Assembly: GCA_023819375.1 (NCBI GenBank)
Contig: JAMWDI010000004.1
Location: forward strand, 194,190 to 227,087
DNA length: 32,898 nucleotides
Direction of reading: 5' to 3'
Source: Candidatus Omnitrophota bacterium
Lineage (GTDB): Bacteria > Ratteibacteria > UBA8468 > B48-G9 > JAFGKM01
Shown: one piece after another, positions 26,897-32,898 of the stretch
How the letters are laid out: every line of letters begins with the position of its first letter
Position numbering within the stretch: position 1 is the stretch's first letter
Position numbers and translations under genes: made by a program
The notes under the pieces: model-generated
Database searches by the model: none
What the model was told of the DNA's origin: nothing
The model's input: only the letters and a program-made list of their open reading frames with translations

Positions 26897-28552
26897 TTAA
26901 AGTTTTTTTGAATAAAGGATTGACTTAAAAAATTCTTCAAAACCACATTTTTCATACATCTTCCTTGCTGGCAAATGTCCTTCATTAAGTCCTGTTAAAA
27001 CTTCTGCTATTTCCATACCTTCCCTTTTCATTAATTCAATAACTTTGTTTATTTGATAAGTTCCTATTCCTAAACCCGAATATTCAGGATTTACGCCATT
27101 ATACCCAACAGTCCCAATTTTCCTTACTTTATCAATTCTATAAGAGCAAAAACCAACAATTTTCCCATTTGTTTCTGTTACAAATTTTCTTGTTTCTTTT
27201 TCTTTTAAATAACTTTTTATACTTTCCCATACCCATTCATCCCAACTTTTTCTACCAATAATTCCATACTTTTCTTCTCTTAATTTATCAACTCCCATTG
27301 TCCATATTTTTTTTACTATTTTTTCTACTTCTTTTAAGTCATCTTGTCGCATTTTCCTAAACTTAATTTTTGGCATTTCCTTTTCCAGTTCAATTTTTAA
27401 CAATTTTTCAAAAGTATCAAATATTATTTCAGAAATTTTTTCAAGTTTATTAAAATCAATTATTTTTAAATTATCTTCTGGAGAATGGATGTAAAAATAT
27501 TTTGAAGAGATTTCATTATAATCAGTAAACCAGATGTTTGGGATGTCATTATCGTTGAAGATATTGTTATCACTTCCTGGTCTGTAATCATAAACTTCAA
27601 TATTATAATCAGATATAAGATTTTTCAAAATATTTTTTATATAATTTGATTTCCCAACATAACAACAGACATTTCCAATATAAACACCCAAACTATCAAG
27701 ACATCCCATTAATAAAATTTTTTCTTTTTTATGTTTTTTGAAATACTCATATCCACCAAGTCCATAGCCATATCCTCCATATTCTTCACCACCAAAAGCA
27801 ACAAAATCAACTGAATAATTTATATTTTTATCTTTTAAATATCTTGCAAGTTCAATTAAAATAGAAACACCGCTTCCATTATCCCAGGCACCGGGACAAT
27901 TAGGAGAAGTATCGTAATGAGCACCTATAACAATTTTTTTATCTATCTTTCCCTGATATTTTGCAACTATATTATAGGAATTAAAAGTAAAATTTTTTCC
28001 CTCTATTTTCAAACAGAATTCCTTATCAAGGTTTTTGCATATTTCTCTTGCTGTACTTTTGCTTACTGTTAGAATACCTATTTTTTTTAAATTTGGTTCT
28101 CTTACTATTTTTGTTGAACATGTATTTTCATATGGACTTACAATTACTAATGCATTTGCACCATATTCTTCAAGAAATTTTGAGATTCTGCCTGCTTTAT
28201 TAACATCATTAATATCTTCAAAAATAATACATATTTTCCCTTTTAAATCTTTATTATAACTTTCAATATACTTTGGATTGATAGGGAAAAGTTTACCTTT
28301 GACATTACAAGAATTTGAATAAAAACACGGAAAACAGGAAAAATATTTTTTATCTGTTTTTAAAAAATAATTATTATATTTCCAGCCAGGTGCAGGAAAA
28401 CTCTCTCTTATTACCTGATATCCAATCTCTTTAAAACTTTTCTCTATATATTCCTGTGCTCTTTTTTCACCTTCTGACCCAAGATGCCTTTCTTTTAAAT
28501 TACATAAAAAATTTAAATGTTCCTTCAGATTCTTCATCAGAAGTTTTTTCAT
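26897..28552 (-). CDS. M28-family zinc peptidase fused to a C-terminal GNAT acetyltransferase
   Basis: 551 aa without a signal peptide. Residues about 1-390 are an M28 (aminopeptidase Y-like) domain with zinc-ligand candidates H212 (AHYDT), D224 (AWDNGSG), E256/E257 (FGGEEYG), D286 (CLDS) and H356 (YIHSPED). A PA-like insertion may lie at about 85-195 (GKICIIFED, GANALVIVS). Residues about 396-551 form a GNAT domain, with an acetyl-CoA loop SGLGIG at 492-497 and YEKCGFEEF near the end. A single uninterrupted frame joins both. The combination suggests that one protein trims a peptide or amide and acetylates the released amine; this is inference. Confidence 0.85.
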   Translation of the reverse strand: MKKLLMKNLKEHLNFLCNLKERHLGSEGEKRAQEYIEKSFKEIGYQVIRESFPAPGWKYNNYFLKTDKKYFSCFPCFYSNSCNVKGKLFPINPKYIESYNKDLKGKICIIFEDINDVNKAGRISKFLEEYGANALVIVSPYENTCSTKIVREPNLKKIGILTVSKSTAREICKNLDKEFCLKIEGKNFTFNSYNIVAKYQGKIDKKIVIGAHYDTSPNCPGAWDNGSGVSILIELARYLKDKNINYSVDFVAFGGEEYGGYGYGLGGYEYFKKHKKEKILLMGCLDSLGVYIGNVCCYVGKSNYIKNILKNLISDYNIEVYDYRPGSDNNIFNDNDIPNIWFTDYNEISSKYFYIHSPEDNLKIIDFNKLEKISEIIFDTFEKLLKIELEKEMPKIKFRKMRQDDLKEVEKIVKKIWTMGVDKLREEKYGIIGRKSWDEWVWESIKSYLKEKETRKFVTETNGKIVGFCSYRIDKVRKIGTVGYNGVNPEYSGLGIGTYQINKVIELMKREGMEIAEVLTGLNEGHLPARKMYEKCGFEEFFKSILYSKKL

Positions 28553-28576
28553 ATTTTCTCATCAAAAAGAGGTTTT

Positions 28577-31500
28577 TTAATTTCCTCGACTTAAAAATTT
28601 GATATCTTTTAAATATCCATCTTCAAAAAGTTTTATCAACTTAATTTTTTCTTTAAACTCATAAGTTTTATTTTTTTGTTCAATTTCTTCAGATAAAACT
28701 TTTTTATCATTTACATCAATAAAGATAAGTTTTGTTTTTTTATCTTTTTTGAAATCTTTTATTTCTAAATTAATTTTACCCTCAATTTCTTTTATTTCAA
28801 TTCTTTTAGGAAATTTGCCAATACATGCTGTTTCTTCATTCCTTACTTTTTTTATTTTAACAATGTTTTTATCCCCCTGTTTTAAAACTTTCAATTCTTC
28901 CATATTTATTAAATCTACATAATGAAAATCCGGTTCGTCATCCACTTCAAAAATAACTTCTTGAGTATATCCTGTACTATTAAATATCGTAATTATTTCT
29001 TTTATTCCATCTGAAAATAGATTTGCATATATATCTTTCTTCAATGTAGGGATTAATGGTTTAAGTATATTTCCATTAAAAGCATCGCTATTTTCTTTTA
29101 ATATTTCAAATTTTCTGTCGTCATAAAAATAAAGAGGAGGATCTACTTTCCAGGGATGTTTGCCAAGTGTTCCACCTATTGCCATTCCATTGAAAAAAGA
29201 TAATTCTTTAATTAATTTTCTTTCTTTTAAATCGTTTGATACTTGGGAACTCCATTCTATTTGTTTACACTCAGGGAAATAAAATCTGAAAAGATTAACA
29301 GGAATTGATTTTATACCAACTCCAAAATATCCTGGAAGTAAACATCTTCTTATATAATAACAAAGTGCACCATCAAGATTACTTGCCAAATAATCGTTTC
29401 CTACAAATTCAGCAGTTAATATCGTATCCTTATTTATTCTATCTATTTTTTCTCTCACTTTCTTTGCCAAAAATGATTGTCCTTGAAATCCTATATCTTC
29501 TCCCAGATATTTAGCAAATATATGAGTATGTTTGTCTGACCAACAGGAATTTGGTTTTCTATTGCCAGCATATCCAAGTTCGTCCAATCTAACACTATCA
29601 ATTTTTGTATCTCTAACAATTCTTTCAATTATTGAAGAAAAATATTCTGCCCAAAAATCATTATCACAACACATATTATATTCCAAATCTGCTACATATT
29701 CCTTTGGTGCTTCTTCAAGATAAAAAACACCTGCTAATTTCTTTTTGTCTTTTTCACTTATTGGATTTATTATTCCATATTTTTCTCCATATTTTTTTCC
29801 TGTTTCACTTGAACTTATTACTAAATTATAGTCTGTATAAAGAGCAGTAATAATTCCTTTCTTTTTTATATCTTCAATATATTTTCTAAATGATTCAAGA
29901 CCTCCCCATGCCTTTCTATATTCATAATCACCTCTATTAAGATTATAAACCCATTCTCCAGTTTCAGGGTCTTTTTCCCAAGCATATGGTAATCTTTTTT
30001 TTAATGTCTCATATTTAGGATTTTCCATTATTTCTTTTACCGGTATACCCCATGGACCTTCCTTAGAAGGATTCCACCATAAACCAATTTCAATCATATC
30101 TACCTTATCTTTATATTTTTCCCATTCACTATAAAAGATTTTTTCATGTTTATCATAATCATAAAAGGGGTGCAGAGTAAAATAATGATAGACATCTTTC
30201 AATTTTTTAGGTCCTATCCATTTCCATACATTATGAGCCCATTGAGAATATTTTTCCATTGCTTTATGCCAATCATCTTCATGAACCTCTATTATTACAT
30301 CATCAATTTTATAATTTTCTTTAGGTTTAAGTATATACATTTGATAACCAAATCCAATATTTATATACTCACTATCTTTAAATAATTCTTCTACTTCATG
30401 CCAAACATACTCTGTTGGATTTCTTTTTTCATCGGTTCTAATTCTTTTAATTTCAGGATACATTCCTTTCGTTAAAAATATGTTTTTATATTTGCCTTCT
30501 GTATCTGTGCTTCTCATTAAGATGCCATATCCTTTTTCTGGGCTAAATATATCTATCATTTGCCACCAACACTCTTCTGCGCCATAAATTAATGAGAACA
30601 TAACATTTTTGTTTGAGATAAAACCACCATATAGTGGGTATAAATACCAGTTTTCTTTTTCAATTTCTGATAAAGTTATTCCACCAAGATGAGGGAAACA
30701 GACCTTTAGTTTTATGTCTTTTGTCCCTTTATTTCTAAACTCTAAATTCCATATAAACTCAGGATTATTTCTTTTCAATTCTAAAGTTAATTTTGCTTCA
30801 AGTAGATACTCATCAAGTGTTAAAATTAAAGTTGTTCTTTCTTTTTCTATTATTATGTCCTTTATTTGAAAATCTTTTGCTTGTATCAATTTTTCGTTAT
30901 TATCTATTTTCACTACAAAGATTTTGCTATCCTTTGATGATTTTATAATATTCTCACCGTATAAGGTTTCAAATTGTTTCAGTTCTAAATAAGGTTTTAT
31001 TTTAAAAATTATGTTGTAATATTCGTTTTTCAAAGTTATTTCTTCTTCTTTTTTGCCTATTCTAACGCCAAATCCCATATTCTTTTTCATTGGTTTTTCC
31101 AATTTATACCACATACTTATTTGTTCTTGTTTGGGTAAATATCCGGCAAAATATTTTATTCTTATTAAATCTGTTGTAAATTCAGGATTATTAATAACAA
31201 GAGAAAAAGGCAAATCTCTTTCAATTTTTAAAACGTTCCCTTTCCCTATTTCTTTTCCATTTGTATCTTTCCAGATAATTTCACCTTTTATGCCTTCTAT
31301 TCTAATATTACTAAATGTAGATATTTTTCCCTTTTCAAATTCTAAATATAAACTTTGTCCATCATATTCTATAAACTGAACAAGGCCTTGGTCATCTTTT
31401 TTAATTATATCTTTCACTATTTCTATCTCTTTTTCTTCTTTATCCTCATATAATACCAATCTAATCATATATTCGCCAGTAGCATTTACTAAATTTAATT

Positions 31501-32053
31501 TTTCATTAGTCCAAGTTTTTCCACCATCTAAACTTAAGAAACTTGTTCCTTTTTGGACTGAATTGTCTATACCAATATAAATGAAATCATCTTTTGAATT
31601 TTCACCTTTATGAATTATTATTTTATTTTCACCATTTTTTAAGTAAGAAATTGGAATTATAAAATCAATCCATTGATAAGGAGGATAAGAACCTTTATAT
31701 GCACCAGCAATTTTTTCTAAAGTTATCAAAGGGATTTTAATTTCATTTCCATTTATTTTTATTACCATATCTTCTGTAAAACCAGTTCTTGGTTCAGAAT
31801 AATCAACAGTTCCAAAAAATATTTGTAATCTTGCTTCTTTAATTTTATTTAAATTTATCCCTTCTATATTTAAAATTTTCATAATTTGATAATTGGGCTT
31901 ATCTTGATGTGTACATCCTAATGATGCTCCTCCCCATAAATTATTATCGTTATAAATTAGATAGACATTCTCTACTTTTTTAATTTCGCCTTTAAGGTTC
32001 AAAACTAAAAAATAAAAAAATAAAAATACCATTCTCTTAACTTTCATTTTCAC
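28577..32053 (-). CDS. Very large secreted multidomain hydrolase-like protein with TIM-barrel-like core
   Basis: 1158 aa with a signal peptide (about 1-22). A GTG at 32053 with AGGAGG at 5 nt is the best start; an ATG 6 nt later is the alternative. Residues about 25-200 are a jelly roll with an Asp-box-like SLDGGKTW (174-181). Two or more beta-rich domains follow to about 620, then a presumed TIM barrel with MIEIGLWWNP, KKKGIITALYTDYN and IDSVRLDELGYAG (D824, E825 candidates). A C-terminal beta region ends the protein. The barrel resembles uncharacterised glycosidase-like domains (DUF6259-like) found in PVC bacteria; this is from memory and unverified. It is the first gene after the 32888 pseudopilin. 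Confidence 0.72.
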   Translation of the reverse strand: MKMKVKRMVFLFFYFLVLNLKGEIKKVENVYLIYNDNNLWGGASLGCTHQDKPNYQIMKILNIEGINLNKIKEARLQIFFGTVDYSEPRTGFTEDMVIKINGNEIKIPLITLEKIAGAYKGSYPPYQWIDFIIPISYLKNGENKIIIHKGENSKDDFIYIGIDNSVQKGTSFLSLDGGKTWTNEKLNLVNATGEYMIRLVLYEDKEEKEIEIVKDIIKKDDQGLVQFIEYDGQSLYLEFEKGKISTFSNIRIEGIKGEIIWKDTNGKEIGKGNVLKIERDLPFSLVINNPEFTTDLIRIKYFAGYLPKQEQISMWYKLEKPMKKNMGFGVRIGKKEEEITLKNEYYNIIFKIKPYLELKQFETLYGENIIKSSKDSKIFVVKIDNNEKLIQAKDFQIKDIIIEKERTTLILTLDEYLLEAKLTLELKRNNPEFIWNLEFRNKGTKDIKLKVCFPHLGGITLSEIEKENWYLYPLYGGFISNKNVMFSLIYGAEECWWQMIDIFSPEKGYGILMRSTDTEGKYKNIFLTKGMYPEIKRIRTDEKRNPTEYVWHEVEELFKDSEYINIGFGYQMYILKPKENYKIDDVIIEVHEDDWHKAMEKYSQWAHNVWKWIGPKKLKDVYHYFTLHPFYDYDKHEKIFYSEWEKYKDKVDMIEIGLWWNPSKEGPWGIPVKEIMENPKYETLKKRLPYAWEKDPETGEWVYNLNRGDYEYRKAWGGLESFRKYIEDIKKKGIITALYTDYNLVISSSETGKKYGEKYGIINPISEKDKKKLAGVFYLEEAPKEYVADLEYNMCCDNDFWAEYFSSIIERIVRDTKIDSVRLDELGYAGNRKPNSCWSDKHTHIFAKYLGEDIGFQGQSFLAKKVREKIDRINKDTILTAEFVGNDYLASNLDGALCYYIRRCLLPGYFGVGIKSIPVNLFRFYFPECKQIEWSSQVSNDLKERKLIKELSFFNGMAIGGTLGKHPWKVDPPLYFYDDRKFEILKENSDAFNGNILKPLIPTLKKDIYANLFSDGIKEIITIFNSTGYTQEVIFEVDDEPDFHYVDLINMEELKVLKQGDKNIVKIKKVRNEETACIGKFPKRIEIKEIEGKINLEIKDFKKDKKTKLIFIDVNDKKVLSEEIEQKNKTYEFKEKIKLIKLFEDGYLKDIKFLSRGN

Positions 32054-32078
32054 CTTGCCCTCCTTTTCAACATATTTT

Positions 32079-32888
32079 TTATCTACCTTTATAAACTTGC
32101 GGGAAATACCTATTTGGTAATTCTTTTATAAAAGGTCTTTGTAATAATCTTTGTTCATTTAAGGCCTCTACATGACCATCAGCAAATAACATAGTAGCAA
32201 ATCCATTATGTCTTAATGCAGGAGCCCCAACTACTGGTTGTCCATATCCTAAAAGTGAAATATCTGAATCTAACCAGTAAATTTGACACCCATAATATTG
32301 AGGTGCACTTGCCAAAACATAGCCAGTATCTCCTGCTAAAATATATTTATCTGCTATAGGTAATTTTGAAATATTTAAAAAACAAATTACATTTCCTGCA
32401 TGTGTTCTATAAACATACCTATTAGCATATGGGGTTCCTTCTAACCACCTATATGCAAGTGTTATACCATAAGTTCTACTAATACCATCATTTATTCTAT
32501 ACAATCCACTTGGACATACAAAAACACTTCCTTTACCATAATAAGTATAATTTGTTGGCTGGCCATTTTCTGTATAATATGGTTTTCTTGAAGATGTGAT
32601 ATATCCTGGTCTCCATAAAAATTCTGTCCATGCCATTGTTTCAGTTCCTGATACTGTTCTTCCTGGTAATCTGTAAGAATATACATATGGAAAAGAAAGA
32701 ACCCATCCATCATAATCTTCTCCATACATTAAAAAAGCAAGCCCTATTTGTTTTAAATTATTAATACAAGTTGCCTGTCTTGCTCTTTCACGTGCCTTAC
32801 TTAGAGCAGGTAAAAGCATTGCTGCAAGTATCGCTATGATTGCCACTACTACAAGCAATTCTATTAATGTAAAACCTTTCCTTTTCAT
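32079..32888 (-). CDS. Prepilin-like secreted protein with H-X9-DG C-terminal motif
   Basis: 269 aa. The leader MKRKG is followed by [20 protein letters not shown] and [24 protein letters not shown] long, Tyr- and Gly-rich variable domain follows with a VCPSG segment. The C-terminal [17 protein letters not shown] is an exact H-X9-DG. AGGTGA lies 4 nt before the ATG at the very edge of the window, so its promoter is not visible. It is followed by the 1158-aa hydrolase gene, with only a ribosome-site gap of 25 nt. Confidence 0.92.
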   Translation of the reverse strand: MKRKGFTLIELLVVVAIIAILAAMLLPALSKARERARQATCINNLKQIGLAFLMYGEDYDGWVLSFPYVYSYRLPGRTVSGTETMAWTEFLWRPGYITSSRKPYYTENGQPTNYTYYGKGSVFVCPSGLYRINDGISRTYGITLAYRWLEGTPYANRYVYRTHAGNVICFLNISKLPIADKYILAGDTGYVLASAPQYYGCQIYWLDSDISLLGYGQPVVGAPALRHNGFATMLFADGHVEALNEQRLLQRPFIKELPNRYFPQVYKGR

Positions 32889-32898
32889 AATTTCACCT

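Noticed and set aside
1-32888. CRISPR arrays, tRNA or rRNA genes, transposases, phage or toxin-antitoxin genes, riboswitches
   Set aside because: None seen. Intergenic gaps are at most about 150 nt and hold only promoters and ribosome sites; there is no room for an array, and no conserved RNA fold was recognised.

Overview
The window is strongly AT-rich by eye (GC not counted), densely coding and bacterial. Five secreted prepilin-like proteins ([11 protein letters not shown] leaders, several with the H-X9-DG C-terminal motif) sit among many secreted hydrolases with carbohydrate-binding-like domains. That combination is typical of PVC-superphylum bacteria (Lentisphaerae/Kiritimatiellae-like) and allied uncultured candidate phyla such as Omnitrophota-like lineages. 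The exact phylum cannot be resolved from this sequence. No rRNA, tRNA, CRISPR array, insertion sequence or phage gene was seen.

Layout. Positions 1-20560 are a continuous minus-strand block of tightly packed genes, many with 1-4 nt overlaps. From upstream to downstream the order is: pseudopilin (20560) - short TIM-barrel-like hydrolase - mutarotase-like secreted protein - Gfo/Idh/MocA dehydrogenase; pseudopilin (16528) - carbohydrate-binding-like protein - large hydrolase - second large hydrolase; pseudopilin (10207) - TIM-barrel-like hydrolase with C-terminal jelly roll; pseudopilin (7747) - CBM9-like plus TIM-barrel-like hydrolase - binding protein - MttB-family methyltransferase - six-repeat alpha/alpha-toroid enzyme - a large hydrolase running off the window start. 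That last gene (<1-1625) is open at the left edge; it carries a degenerate prepilin-like leader fused to its own signal peptide.

Positions 20712-24203 are a plus-strand unit: ADP-forming acetyl-CoA synthetase, a small beta-rich protein, and a second Gfo/Idh/MocA dehydrogenase. Positions 24207-32888 return to the minus strand: pseudopilin (32888) - 1158-aa multidomain hydrolase - M28 peptidase fused to a GNAT domain - cytoplasmic GH36-like alpha-galactosidase candidate - a metallo-beta-lactamase-fold hydrolase with its own promoter.

How it may work (inference). Each pseudopilin gene lies immediately upstream of a secreted hydrolase or binding-protein gene, as if each pseudopilin and enzyme formed a cassette for handling a polysaccharide outside the cell or in the periplasm. 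The cytoplasmic GH36-like, toroid, mutarotase-like and sugar-dehydrogenase-like proteins would process the released sugars, and the ADP-forming acetyl-CoA synthetase would yield ATP from acetyl-CoA in a fermentative metabolism. No sugar transporter, sulfatase, SusC/D pair or type II secretion machinery lies in the window. The repeated pseudopilin-enzyme pairing and the unassigned hydrolase families are the most interesting content.
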